Source: Zoroaster sp. YZ-2022 (Eukaryota > Echinodermata > Asteroidea > Forcipulatida > Zoroasteridae). From it: a stretch of DNA of 64,000 bases. The stretch is taken from assembly GCA_029582265.1 (NCBI GenBank), contig CM055828.1, positions 8,531,902 through 8,595,901 of the forward strand, written 5' to 3'. The notes below the pieces were generated by a model. It was given only the letters and a program-made list of their open reading frames with translations. It did no database searches and was not told the DNA's origin. This document shows, piece after piece, positions 24,600 through 37,242 of the stretch (positions are counted from its first letter, which is position 1; each line of letters begins with the position of its first letter). Position numbers and translations under genes: made by a program.

Positions 24600-27286
24600 G
24601 TTATGCTGTTGTTTTTGTGATGTTGGCTGTGATAATTATCTTTAAAATGAAAAACGAAAAAAATGACAAAAATGAAATTTTTCCCAGACATTGCACATGT
24701 GTCGCCCAGTTGACAACAATCATTATAAGGCGACAATCGTTGCTTAAACTTGATCATCTTCGTAATATGATGCGTCATAGCGCGTGCATTGACGGCAACG
24801 TTGACGTTTTTCAACTTGTGTAACATAGACCGATAACCTTTATTTAAAGTTTTTAAAGTTTTTCATTTTTAATGCAATTCTATCGTTGAAAGGGTAGCCA
24901 TTAGTAAGATTTCAATATTTTAAAAACATAAATCACGATCATCTCTCATTCTTTAATATTTTTTTTCTGTAATTCTATGAACAACAGTTTGTAAGCTGAA
25001 TATTATTTGAGCCTCTCTATGTGACGGAGGCGTGGCTTATGTTGAATTGACGTCACACTTTACTACCAACTGGATAGTTGGCCCAAGTTCTACAAACGAT
25101 CATGGCCTGGATATTCCAAATAAAATAGGAGAAACTATCTTAATTAAGCTATTTGCTATTGCTTCAAAAAAGCGAAATTGTAACTTTTAACACTCTTTAA
25201 CACTCAAACTTGTTCAGGATTTGTAGAATGATTTTGTAAAACAGTGACTGTTCTTACGTATTGGCCGGCTTCAATGCTTTGTATAGTGAATTAGGCTTGT
25301 GGCAACTAGTGGCCTACAATATAGGTGTGAAACTTTGGAGATTGAAGAAAGTGACAAATGTTTGAGGTTGATAGATTACCCTTTTTTCTGTAAATGACCT
25401 TTCTTGTAGCTGAACTCGGCCGAGATTTACCCCCGGGGATCAAGAGACAATGTTTTAATGAAGATTGGCAGCCGACCCAGGTGCAAGTTTACATCATCAA
25501 TTTCCCGCCGATGAGCAAAAAAAGCGGGAAAGCTAAAGGTCCGCTTAGAGTCCCATCACGGCGGAAAAGTGCAAAACGAATTAGACAAATCATACGAGAG
25601 GAAATGGGTTGTAAAACGTATTAATCCGTCTATCAAAGTTTTGTTGATGGAGGGATCTTCTGTGACGCCTGATGACGGATGGAATGCTGACAGCACATCA
25701 TGACCAGTCATTCAATTCCAATGTTGCAGGTCATAGACTACATGGCCTTTCATGGGACATGGCGATTTTGCAAAAAAGAAGAAGCTAGGTTGGATCTTTC
25801 ATGAATGATGGTCGATAATCGCTTGAAATCAAAATGTTCCTGGCGAATGGGGAGTGAATTCTTCTCGACGAGAATCTCTTGGTTTCTGAGTGCATTATCA
25901 ACAACTTGAAGGCAACTCTTATATGGTTTGTGCGCCGCTGGGATACTTTTTGGTGAAGTTGAAATTTGAGAATTAAAAGCCTGTGCTCATGGATTGTTAT
26001 GTTTAATATTTGAAAGTTTAGCTTCGATAACTTATTGTTTGAATTTCAATTTGTGATAGATCCGTCTTAAAGAGAGCTCAAATCATTGTGACCTGCCGGT
26101 TAGCAGGCTGTGCTGTGGGCTCAGAAAGATATAACTTAAAGCATAGCATAGTGTTGTACCTCTGACGTGTGTACACTAAATGCAACGAGCTTAGCTTTAG
26201 GCTTCAGCAAGAAAGATTTAAACATGTCTGCGATATCATCATGTAGGGTCATGCAAGTGCGGCATGAGAACTATCGTAAGGACTATAACTATAGTTCACG
26301 TTGAGTAACTTGACCCGAACGTTGACAGGTACGACTAGCCTGGTCGACTATTTGGAACCAGCATCCAGGGTATGGTTGCTTCGTTGGTCGCTAATTTTGG
26401 TCACACACATTCTCAAAGCACAACACTGGGAACCATTGACGATTTGTTGATTTTCAACCGTGCTCGTTCGTGTATTATTGCACTGGGCATGCGTATTGTA
26501 AAAAAATAAATGATCGAACAATGTTGTCAATCACTATTGTCGTCACTCGAACTTATGACGCCCGAGGGCGCTTTACTCTGTACATTATAACTTTGATATG
26601 TTTCACCCAATCAAAATCCTACATGTTACTGACGGGCTTGACTATTGTGACGTGTAAAAATTTGTGAATGTTATTTCTGTGTAAACTGTACCAGGTGAAG
26701 CGCCCTCAATAGTTTTCGTGCGGCTGTTTAAAGTTAAAGTGTAACTAGAATGGGTCACTTTGACCACTATGCTTTGACGAATTGACGTTCATGGTAGATA
26801 AGATAAAATTTAAGTCATTGATAATTGAAATTTAAAATACCTAAAGTTGCATCCATACTTTATAAAAGTGAAGAGATTTGTATACAAAAAGATTAAATGC
26901 GAAAGATTCAGATTTTTTCATTTCGCAAATATATTCAGCTTTGTTTATATGCATTCTAATGTGGAAAATTAGCACGCTGTGATATTTTTCAAATAACTTT
27001 TCAAAATACTTTTCACACTTTCTCGAAAAAGACAGTATTTCAGACATAATAAGTTTACAGGATGTTTGGTACCATTACGATATAAAACAAAGAACGGTCT
27101 TTCATAATAATTTATGCCTAATATTTTTTGTTTTCGGGCACCAATAGTGTATACTGCATTTTATGGGAAGGTATATTATATACAACTTTGGCAAGGCTGA
27201 TTAGACTGGTTCCCTGTCTTTATCCTATCAAGGATAGAGACAGGCTCTTGGCGTACCATTCAAGGGATTTCATTGGATATGTTGTG
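24600..27286. other. Non-coding stretch with one unassigned basic frame
   Basis: The frame 25,394-25,624 (76 codons) ends in a Lys/Arg-rich stretch (KKSGKAKGPLRVPSRRKSAK). It is not a family I recognise, and no flanking exon signals are convincing, so it is noted rather than called. The rest is AT-rich. Confidence 0.45.
26825..27090 (+). repeat. Dispersed repeat member (GGATGTTTGGTACCATTAC family), copy 1
   Basis: Shares GGATGTTTGGTACCATTAC (27,060-27,078) and a diverged preceding 200 bases (ATACTTTATAA..., CATTCTAATG...) with 27,700-27,960. A minus-strand copy is at 36,050-36,190. Limits are approximate. Confidence 0.5.
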
Positions 27287-27405
27287 CTGAAGATCTGACG
27301 TCACGCTTCGAGGCTCCCGCTAGCTACCAACTAAGGTCAAAGTTGAATCTCAGGGAAAACATGGCGGCCAGTGTCTGGCCTCAAAGCGTGACGTCAGATC
27401 TTCAG
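27287..27405. mobile_element. 119-bp inverted-repeat element with paired CRE motifs
   Basis: Arms 27,287-27,314 and 27,378-27,405 (CTGAAGATCTGACGTCACGC and its complement) differ at one position. Each arm holds a perfect TGACGTCA (27,296-27,303 and 27,389-27,396). No target duplication is seen. Confidence 0.65.
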
Positions 27406-27699
27406 GCTAAAGGGCTGATAAGCTACTCCTACGAGTATGCTTACTCTCTCTCTTACTCTCAAGACGTATAGGTATACGTGTGAAGGTTTCAGCTTATTGA
27501 AACTATAATTATTCGTATTTTGTCGTATTCATTATAATGTGAAATCACAGAAAGAGTATAGGCCTAATCTTTCTGATAAATGAATTGGAAATAATAATAC
27601 TTTACTTACAAATGACATCAAAGGAAGATCAAGAGCTTTATACGCTAAGTACGTTTTATATTCAAATTTGACAGTTCGGCTATTGCCAATTCAATACGT

Positions 27700-27960
27700 C
27701 ATCTTTAACGTCTGCCTCTAAATGCATCTATACTTTATAACAATATGTAAATCAAAATGTGAAAATATATAAGGAGTAAAATGGTGAAAAATTATTTCAG
27801 ATGATTTTGTATCCATTCTAATGGGGCAATGAATCATGGGCCGGTGAACCATTTTACTAGATTTGATTGTGTATTTTCTAGAAACTGACAACATGTCAGA
27901 TGGAATAACTTCCCCGGATGTTTGGTACCATTACCATCTTACAAAAAGTAAGATTTTATA
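27700..27960 (+). repeat. Dispersed repeat member (GGATGTTTGGTACCATTAC family), copy 2
   Basis: The core is at 27,916-27,934, preceded by GATGGAATAACTTC, which also occurs reversed beside the 36.1-kb copy. Confidence 0.5.
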
Positions 27961-28695
27961 AAATAATTGTCCCAGGTAATAACGTATGGTGTACACCAAC
28001 CTGTAAGTCATTCATAACATAATGGAACTGGCACTCATTGGACATACATTGAAATGTAAATATTCGTCAATTCGAATGCATGTATGTATGTATTCATCTC
28101 CATGTCTGGTCTTCGCTAGTGTGACATCTTTATTTCTTTATTCCTTCCTTCTCCCTGCCCTAATCTTCCTTAAGTCCTGCCCATGCATCTTGATAAAATT
28201 ATGCTTCTCCTTCCCTTATCCCCAATCACTATCGATATTTTCCCCCTCATACAGTGCTCGTAATGCTTAATTTCATGGCTTTCAAGTCCAGATGTTTTAC
28301 ATTTGGATGTCAACGTAAGTGTATAATTGTTTTATTGGTTGAGTCATTCGAATGAGGTGGAAAGAAAAGGGGAAGAAAAAGCAAGAAATAAACACATGGT
28401 TCAACTCGACGACCTTGAACGTTCAAGTCAACGTTTGGGTGATTTAATTCCATTTCGTTCGGAAGTCCAGTGCAGTGTTTGACTGTTCATGCACGCTGTC
28501 ACGGCAAAAATCAGATGTCCATCACTATATACCGACGACCCCTGCCTGATGAGAGAAGAAGCACTAGCTGTGTCACTGTACTTCTTCCAAATGTCTTTTT
28601 CCGTCCGTTTAAATTTGGTTCTTATACGTTTCCACGGATTGGACTGACTTGTAAACAGCACCAACAGAAGAAAAAAAAACATACACCTAGGCCTT

Positions 28696-28950
28696 TGGCG
28701 GATCCGGGGGGGGGGGCAAGGGGGTTGTAGCCCCCCCCCCCTAAAATCGAAAAACAAAAAAAAAAAAAAAAAAGAAGAGAGAAAGAGAGAGAGAGAGAGG
28801 GGGGAGGGGAAGGGAGAATGCACTCCCATTCCCACAGTGTGCTTTGTTTTTCTCTCCCTTTGATTATTTCATTGTAATTTTTGTAGTACTGAAAAATAAT
28901 TGTTTTTGATTCTCAGCCCCCCCCTAAAAAATGTTCTGGATCCGCCCATG
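28696..28950. mobile_element. G/C-tract MITE with GGCGGATCC termini
   Basis: Left TGGCGGATCCGGGG and right GGATCCGCCCATG are inverted. The interior has poly-G, poly-C, poly-A and GA-rich runs. TAGGCCTT (28,688-28,695) and TAGGCCTA (28,951-28,958) could be an 8-bp duplication with one mismatch, as in hAT elements. TAGGCCTA is common here, so that evidence is soft. Confidence 0.55.
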
Positions 28951-28959
28951 TAGGCCTAT

Positions 28960-30640
28960 ACGTCTTTCACTTTTTTTTTCCTTCAAATGTGTTTTCCACC
29001 TTTCAGTTTGGTTATTTCCAGTCACTCGGTCACTCACTCACTCGTACATATGCGTTTAGTTTCCTTTAGCTGCAACTATTGCGGAAAGAAAGAGTACAAA
29101 GCGAGCTCTTTCCATTCACAGTAAATATGTTTCCCATTAAAATCTCCCGCGTGCAAAGTGGAGGCGTAAAAGCGATCTCTTTGTTTTCTAATTTCGCGCA
29201 AAGATGTTTTTTCGTTCTTTCCAAGTGTCGCCTGGTCCATCCTTCAAGGGACTGTTTAATACAAATTTGGATTCTCACAGAACTCATTATGTATGTATAA
29301 TATTAGCCTGTCCATCCTAAATTTGGTACCTGCCAGTGGGTTCTTTATCTACCACCTCACATGAGCTAGGAGAAATATTTCGTTGCCTGCCTTCTGAGTT
29401 GAATCGATTACCCTTCCCCTTCCTGTCATTATGGCCCGGATTCTGAAGAGTCTAATTAATGATTATCACCATTATAACAGTTGGCAAAGCCACACATCCA
29501 ATAGTAACCCTAAATGACGCGTTACATGTTGAGTGTTTGTATCCCCACATAAAGACAAAACCATGCACGGGACTCTCATTGCACGTTGACAGTTTTAGAT
29601 CTATATCTACCCGCGGTACCCACACCCCTCTGATCGGGCTGTATAATTTTATCTTATACAAGAAAAACCTCGCGAAATGCCAAATTTTAAGCCCTTAATA
29701 AAGGGTCTTTTTTATGAAAATAGGAACGGATAGGGGTGGGTCGAGAGAGCGAAGTTGCGCCGTTCATTGTACAGGGTGGTCCCCCTCTATAATGGGAAGA
29801 GCCGTCACTTCTGTATGTTATTTCGTTTAGGGGGAAACATTAACCATATTGACCAATGCCACTGCACCCATGAATCCCCATGATACTTTGTGATTTCAGT
29901 CACATCTGCACATCTGTACATGATTTTCATTTATATGGATGTTACTGATGTAAATAATTACGGCAATTATGTTTTTAATGTGAAAACATACATGTATATT
30001 TTCCTAAAAGAAAGGAACAACAACTAACAACTGGAAATATATATTAAAAAAAAACACCAGAACGTAGCTAAAAACATGAGCGATATATCTTTAAGAGCCC
30101 TGAATATTTAATTTGATTTCGTGTGTAAAGAGAATAAAGCTTGCGGTGGTCGGTGACCGCCACATAACCTCCTGTAGAATCTCAATGAGCAAATATACCG
30201 TAGTACGGGGAATACAAGGAGGAAATATCCACATACAGTAATGTTCATTATAATGGTTCGGCAACCACTCTCTTATTATCCCATCTCTCCCAATATGTCA
30301 CATTTTAAATAAAATGCCCGAGGTTGAAGAAATTAATGTAGAGAAATAAGACATGGGGGATGAGGAAATAACATAGAACATAAATTATAATCATATACAG
30401 AGATATGTCATCATATTGACCTGCGAAAATTAATATTTGAGGAAAGATCTGACTCATACAAACGTGTGCGCATAATCGAGCGAGGTCGATACGATGAAAT
30501 GACCAATGTCCTTCATACGTTTTCATGCATGCCCTTCCTATTTTATGTTTCTTTTTGTTCTCATATTTATTATCCTTCAAATAGTATTCATCATCGCCAT
30601 TGTTATCGTAAACCTTCGCCAAATGAAAATCGTCTTCGTT
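28960..30640. other. Non-coding stretch
   Basis: No exon, RNA gene or clear repeat is recognisable. Open frames are below 80 codons and not family-like. Confidence 0.5.
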
Positions 30641-30647
30641 GTCCTCG

Positions 30648-30787
30648 TCGTTGTGGTGATGATGAGGACGTGATGATGTCGTCATCGCCTCCATCATCAT
30701 CGCCATCATCATCAGCATCATCATAATTGTCGTCGTCGTCATCGTAGTCGTCGTCATCGTCACCATCTTCGTCATCGTCATCACCAA
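30648..30787. repeat. (GTC/ATC)n trinucleotide tract
   Basis: Imperfect GTC and ATC triplets give Ser-rich and Met/Thr-rich frames on the two strands. Simple repeat. Confidence 0.75.
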
Positions 30788-30789
30788 CC

Positions 30790-33785
30790 TGCAGAAGTTA
30801 CCTTATCACCACCAGACATGTACATAACATCCTTATTATCAAAACAGCCAAGGCAGGATCTGTGAAAAGGGGTTTTCCCGAAAACCAAGACCGTCATTTT
30901 AACCGGACGTGCAACCATGTCATGGTCCTGTGTGATTTCTTTGTCAAATAAGAAACTTCAATGCAGCGAATATTTAAGCAACTATTACAAAATCAAAGAT
31001 TGTTTCATTATTTAGGTCTACAAAGTTCAGAATAAGAATATCATATCATGGGATTGGTTTGATTTCCATATAAATTGCAGCTTTACGTCGCTTCAAAGCC
31101 ACCTAGCTTTATCAAATCAACGTTTCAGAAGAAAATTACAACGAAGTTGCTTTTAATAATTTTGCTGAAGTGTGCTACGGACTCTTATAAATATCTCTTA
31201 ATAGACGCCGTGTGAGAGTTACTCGTGGTCCCACTACTCGGAGCCAATTGTGCGGCGTCGAAAATACAGTTGGGAGATTAGAAAGGAGTTTCACGGGTGT
31301 TACTGCATCCTGATGAGCAATTTTTAGGGATTATATCCGGGAGAATTCTGATCATATAGGGAACTGGATGGTAAATTTGAAACGACGTAGCATCTCATAA
31401 TTATTGTCAGCTGTACTGACACTATGTAACACCGGACACTGGGGAAGCCAATGTTCCAAGCTCTGATGGAACTTACATTTACTCTAAGTGTTGTCTGTGG
31501 ATGACTCCGCATTGACCCGGAACTTTCATATAGGCTGGCAGTTTATGTATATCTTGATTCAAAGAAAATAAGCCACTCATAGAAGCAGTTTTGCCCAATA
31601 TAACTAATGTTGTATTGTACCTTTAGATGAATTAATGCATTTATTTAAACCCTATAATAGTCATCCTTTCTTCAGTTTGCATGTTCTCTTGCAAATTTTG
31701 TACACATTTTTATTTTGTACATGCATTTTGCGTGCGTACAACATCGAAATAGATTTTGTTTCACTAATAACCAGGTGGTTCCAATCGAGATACCACTGCT
31801 GTTGTCTGTCCATGAAGTTTTTGACAACCTCAGTGAGATCAATTTACTGAAAATGATATTGCTTCCTGTGAATTTCCTTTGCGTTACTGAAATGTCACCA
31901 CAATTGAATGTCCTGTGTCAGAAAAACAGACAAGAGACAGAAAAGGGTAATTTTACGACATCGCGAACAACGGATGTGATGTCATCACAACACATGATGG
32001 CGCTGTCATTATAACAAGATCCAGAACCAAATATATTTATCACTATTGAATTGTAAATCTTTCTTAACTTTTATGTTTTAAAATACCGGATACGTCAATC
32101 AAATGTAATATCACGGGATATCTGTAAACATAAAGATGTCAAAACTTCAAAGTCATATAAAATGGCAATTACACTGGGACAAAGATTTTAAAAACCCTAA
32201 TATTATTGGCTACCCAGCGATATTTTAAACGTCCTGGCGACAAACTGCTGCATGCGAGAGGGAACGCCCTCTATATATCGTGCACGGAGCGGAAACTGTG
32301 GTGAAACCGCTAACCTCATGTTGTAGCCAAATTATTTCCTCTCTTTTTTGCCGGATCAAAATTCAACTAAGGTTCATGCCCGTACATCCAGCAGCCTGAT
32401 AAAAATAGCACATAAAGCTATTGAATGATCACTCAGACGCATGCTCGAACATTAAAGAGACGTGTTCCGTGCTCATGACCGATTTTACCTGGCAAAATTG
32501 AATACAAATTTTGGATTGCTATTTTATCTGTGGGATCACCATTGCTACGAACTTTCAAATGAGACATCACACGAATAATTCCATCAATGCATAAACCCAG
32601 ACCATCAAAGTTATGAGCATATCAGGCTATCCTTAAAAAAATGCTCAAATTCCATTTGGCGAAAGTTGGGCGGTGATTTGAGCATGATACACTAAACCTT
32701 CATCCATCTCTCCAAACCAACTACAAGTACAACAACAGTTGGACGTGCCGCATCGGCAATCCTGCACTCGCAATAGTTCGAGCACACTCATGCTGGATCC
32801 AGTTTTCATTGCTAAGCAGAAAATATTGTTAACCAAATTTATCTGCTAAGCAAAATGAAGTCGAGAACCTGGCAGAAGCACTTTAACATAACATGACAAT
32901 TTGGCCAAATTGGCTAAGTAAATTTGTGTGATTGGCAACTCTATGATTGACATCTCAATGTTTGAGAAGTACTTTTTTAAATAGTTTGTCAGTGCCGAAG
33001 GAGTTGGTTTAAAAATATACTTTCAAGCAGGAAGATTCTCGTGTTGTTATTTTCGATCAATAACAAAATGGAGGTCTATGATGTGACCAATGACATTGCA
33101 TATTTACAAAAAAGCCCCATAGGTCAAACTGCGCCGGGCACAAAATGTACACTGGTCTGTGACAAGAAATCATAAAACCATTTAAACTTAACCAATTTTG
33201 ATTATAGTGATTCTCCAGTGATATTTCTCCTTTAGTGCAAGAAGTAAATAATTAATTTTTCTCCGGAACAAAATTATCACATCACGACAATTTCAAGGAG
33301 CTAAAAGACTTGAAGACTTTTTCTGAGTCATTTTTACTACGTAATCATAGAAGTGCATTCTGCGCCTTCGAGTCTGTTTGTAAGGTTCATTAGCCGTGCA
33401 GTAGGCGCGTGTTTGCCGCCGACTCTCTCGAGAAATGACCGGTGCCTGCTAGTCGCACGAGCTGCCCGGATCAACACGAATGACACCGTTGGTTTGCTGA
33501 ATAGAACCAGCCGAGAAAAAACACACATCCTCAACAAACCTCCCGTATCCATTCCATAAGAAACTGGTTTCAAAGTCTCCAGACTGGTGTCGTGGCGACT
33601 CCTTCTGAAATCATAAACGGCGGGAAAAGGATATCTTTACCCCCAGTTGATGAACGGAAAGGGCGCTCAAATTGCTTAGATCGTTTATTGGGGGAAAATT
33701 AATTTATCAGTTTATTTTATCAAATTAATGATTGATATATAATGTCTGAAAAAATAATGATTGATTTATTATTTTGATAATTTTT
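30790..33785. other. Non-coding stretch
   Basis: No gene is recognisable. A fragment near 32,808-32,880 (TTTATCTGCTAAGCAAAATG) resembles the GGGGCC...GCTTAGC MITE family seen at 38.2, 61.4 and 63.9 kb. Confidence 0.45.
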
Positions 33786-33789
33786 TTGT

Positions 33790-35110
33790 TCTTTTCGCTC
33801 TGTTTTATAACGGTTTTGTTTCGTTCCAGTGTATTCTGATCCGCTTTGTACTGATCATTGCTGATTTGCTTTGCTTTAAGTTTGTTTCACTCTACTTTGA
33901 TTTATGCTCTACATGCTTAAGTTCTGCTCTGTTCTGCTGAGCTCTATTTTACTTTGATTTGCTCTGCTGGCCGCTCGGCTTTGCATTATAATACTATTTG
34001 CTCTTCACTGCTCAGCTGTTCTGCTATTTTCTAGTCTGTTCTATACTCCATTCTGTTCTACTATTATGTTATGTTCTGCGGCTGTTCTGATCTAATCTGC
34101 TCTGCTCTTCTCGGCTTTGCTTTGAATTGATCTGCCCTTCACTTCTCACTATAAGTGAGCTAGGGTGCTCTTCTCTGCTTTGTTCTGCTCTGCTCTTCTC
34201 TGTTTTGTTTTAATTTGTGCTGCTTTGTTGGCTATGCGTTATAATGTGACCTGCTCTTAACTGCTCAGCTGCTCTGCTTTGTTATTCCGTTATGCTTTGC
34301 CCTGTAATTTGCTTTTCTATGATATGAATTGCTCTGCTCTGCTAAGCATATGTGTTATATAGTCTGATCTGCTCTTCACTGCTTAGCTACTCTGTTGTAC
34401 TTCTGCTCTGCTTTGCTCTGATTTGCTTTTCGAGTTTCTCAGACCTTCCTCCATAGGCCTATATTCTCTATGCTCTGCTCTGTTCTGTATTGCCCTAATC
34501 TGCTGATCAGCTTAACTCAATCACACATCCGTTCTGTGCACTGCTCAGCTCAGCTCAGCTTTGCTCCATTACGCTGTGCTAGGCTTTATTCTGCCCGCTC
34601 TGCTCAGTTCAGCTCTGCTCTGCCGCTCCAACTAAGCTGGTAATCTCTGCCCCGCTCCAGCGGCGTAGCTACAGGGGGCCTGGGGGGGGGGGGGAGGGGG
34701 GCACGTTCCCCCCCACAAATTTCCAGGGCCCCCCCCCCAGGTGCCCGCCACGAAAAATCCGCATAGTGCCCAAAAAAAAAAAAAGAAAAAGAAAAGGGAA
34801 AAACCCATACCCCCTGGGCCCCCACTAAAAAGCAATTCCCCTGTGTCCCCCACTGAAAAAGTCCTGGCTACGCCGCTGCCCCGCCCTGCTCTTCTGTGCT
34901 CAGCTCTGCTTTGCTCCAAGCTGATTCTCTCTGCCCCGCCCTACTCTTCTGTTTTCAATTCTGCTGTGCTGAGATCTGTTCTGTTTTGCTTTTTCGATCC
35001 GCTCTCTTCAGCTTTGCCCTGCTCTAAACTGTGCACGTCCCTGCTCTGTCGTCATGTTTTTCTCTGCTCTGCGGGTCTGCTCTTTTATGTTTTGTTCTGC
35101 ATTGTTCACT
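33790..35110. repeat. Degenerate TCTGC/TTTGC low-complexity block
   Basis: Over 1.3 kb, words such as GCTCTGCTTTGC and TCTGCTCAGCTC repeat without strict period, interrupted by the MITE at 34,658-34,878. It is a decayed pentamer/decamer satellite-like tract. Ser/Ala/Leu/Cys-rich frames here come from composition. Confidence 0.75.
34658..34878. mobile_element. hAT-type MITE, copy 1 (221 bp)
   Basis: The ends CAGCGGCGTAGCTA and TGGCTACGCCGCTG are inverted. Flanks CCCCGCTC (34,650-34,657) and CCCCGCCC (34,879-34,886) are an 8-bp duplication with one mismatch. CAG...CTG termini with an 8-bp duplication are the hAT signature. The interior is G/C runs plus poly-A. It is inserted in the TCTGC block and is about the size of, and clearly similar to, the 37.0-kb copy. 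Confidence 0.85.
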
Positions 35111-35333
35111 TCAGTTAATATGTTTAACGTGTTTAAGGGAAGCTACAATATCAATACCGGTTCTCTCACAAACCATAGAACAATTTCACATGAAGCTTAC
35201 TTGGAGTAAGTTGCCATAAATATCAAAATCTTAATTCAAACAATTTAATTGTAATCTCAAATAATAATAAAAAATTAATACATTAAAAAATATATCACAG
35301 TAGGCCTATACATAAAACTTACTTGGTGTAAAG

Positions 35334-35515
35334 TTGATTTAATTTTGCCCTACACCGACGTGTGTATAGCACTGTATACTCAGTGCTTTCCGAGTGTCTG
35401 TGACAAAACTACACAGGCGACTCGGGCGGGATTCGAACCCACGACATCCTGCTTACTAGTGCAGACGTCTTTACCTCTCGACCAACAAGCTTGCCCAATG
35501 ACAATTGGCCGGCTA
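35334..35515 (-). mobile_element. tRNA-derived SINE, second family, copy A
   Basis: On the minus strand: head GGTCGAGAGGT, then a GGGTTCGAATCCC B box, then GAGTCGCCTGTGTA and ACACTCGGAAAGCACTGAGT. The same order recurs 252 bases later. The family differs from the (ATT)n-tailed SINEs. The translation RAGFEPTTS is the usual false ORF from such a B box. Confidence 0.75.
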
Positions 35516-35585
35516 GAATCCCATATAGCAGCGGGTTCCGCGATATATATAGGTTGGTGAAATTCTTGCGTCGGGAGATAAATAA

Positions 35586-35767
35586 TTGATTTAATTTTGC
35601 CCTTCACCGACGTGTGTATAGCACTGCATACTCAGTGCTTTCCGAGTGTCTGTGAAAAAATTACACAGGCGACTCGGGTGGGATTCGAACCCACAACCTC
35701 CTGCTTACTGGTGCAGACGTCTTAACCTCTCGACCACCGAGCTTGCCCGATGACAGTTGGCCAGCTA
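35586..35767 (-). mobile_element. tRNA-derived SINE, second family, copy B
   Basis: A direct-repeat partner of copy A, including the shared lead-in ATTGATTTAATTTTGCCC; the B box here is GGGTTCGAATCCC on the minus strand. The duplicated unit with its flank points to a local tandem duplication rather than two insertions. Confidence 0.75.
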
Positions 35768-36049
35768 AAGTTGATAATAGTATCAATCATCCCTTGAAAT
35801 ATTTTTGTCTGAGGTGCTACCTTTTAAGTAAAATTTTAAATATAATTGAAATATAATAATAACAAAAAATCCATTTCAGAATGAATTATGAATTTAAAGT
35901 TTGCATTTTACGATCGAAAAATATGCGTGCTTTTCTTTTATTTTTGTCTTGAAAGCTAAAACGTTTCAACTCTTGATACAAAGAAAATTTACATACTCAA
36001 AGAAGCATACCTTCCCTTTTCAGGGGAAACATTGGTAATTAGCAGAAAA

Positions 36050-36190
36050 GAAATTTTCAAGATAATTGGTATATAACCAAAATGATACCAAACATCCTGA
36101 GAAGTTATTCCATCATAAGATGCTGTAATTTTCAAGAAAACATGAATACAAATTTATCAATCTGAAATGGATCACCATTTGTATTTTCAA
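36050..36190 (-). repeat. Dispersed repeat member (GGATGTTTGGTACCATTAC family), copy 3
   Basis: ATGATACCAAACATCC at 36,082-36,097, followed by GAAGTTATTCCATC, is the reverse complement of the 27.9-kb copy's core. Confidence 0.5.
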
Positions 36191-37025
36191 TATATATTTT
36201 CTCCTTGGCGATACAAAGAATCAAACTGAAATGTTCAAAGGATAGTTTCTGTCCATATCTCTTGGTTCTTAAAAGTATGGATGTTTTACCAATATTGTAT
36301 ACACTGCCTCTTCGTTTCTTGTCCGTTCCATTTCATTCTGTTTATAGTATATATTTTCTTTTGGGCCCCGGAAAGATAAAAATCTATATCAACGGTAAAA
36401 TATAATATTGCCTATCTTTACCTGTGTATAACATCCATACCTTATTCATAGTCTTTGTTGTTTAACCATTATTTTGATAACGTTATACCAAGGATAACAA
36501 GAAGAGTAGTATGTGTTATGTGCTTAACTTCTGGAAAGCGTTTTTAATCAGATTCTGTTGACCTTTACATAAAAAATAAACCAATATTCACATGTGGACA
36601 CCACAAGAAAAGAGTACTAAAATGATTACGATAATTCCATTTGTGTGTTGTGTGTTTTTGCCCTCCAGCGATAAAAATGAGTAAATTTAATAAGGATAGA
36701 AGTACTATTGCAGTAAGCCTATAGAGATGTACATTGTGGCTTTATAGTATAACTGTGTAGTATATCGAAATGTAAATGTGATCAGCAATGATATATTTTT
36801 TTCCTTTAAAGTGTGCGTACATCTCGTATTGAAATAAATTTAGTATATTGAATTGAAATTTAATAATACCGCATACTTGTTTTCGTTTTGTCAAGTTTAA
36901 AATGACATTATGTTGATTATTCTACCTTTAAAACATATCATAAATATTTATAAAAACACAATGTTAATGACATTTGGGGACGGATGTAGTCGGACATTTG
37001 TCTTCAAATGAATGTTCCTTTCATT

Positions 37026-37242
37026 CAGCGGCGTAGCCACGGAGGGGCCTGGGGGCACGTCCCCCCCCCCCCCCACAAATTTCCAGTACCCCCATGTGCC
37101 CCCACGAAAAATCTCTATAGTGCCCCCCAAAAAAGAGAAAAAAAAGAAAAGGGAAAAAACCCATACCCTGGCCCCCACTGAAAAGCAATACCCCCTGTGC
37201 CCGCCCCCCCCCCCCACTGAAAAAGTCCTGGATACGCCGCTG
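37026..37242. mobile_element. hAT-type MITE, copy 2 (217 bp), perfect 8-bp duplication
   Basis: CAGCGGCGTAGCCA and GGATACGCCGCTG termini, flanked by perfect CTTTCATT at 37,018-37,025 and 37,243-37,250. The interior is alignable with the 34.7-kb copy. Non-coding; it would depend on a hAT transposase elsewhere. Confidence 0.9.

Noticed and set aside
25394..25624. 76-codon basic frame as a possible exon
   Set aside because: It has no recognisable domain, and flanking splice signals are not convincing. It is noted in the block entry only.
30305..30787. 160-codon Met/Thr-rich minus-strand frame
   Set aside because: Most of it is the GAT-type trinucleotide tract and AT-rich flank.
35345..35560. 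Frame containing RAGFEPTTS
   Set aside because: This is the usual false translation of a tRNA-derived SINE B box.
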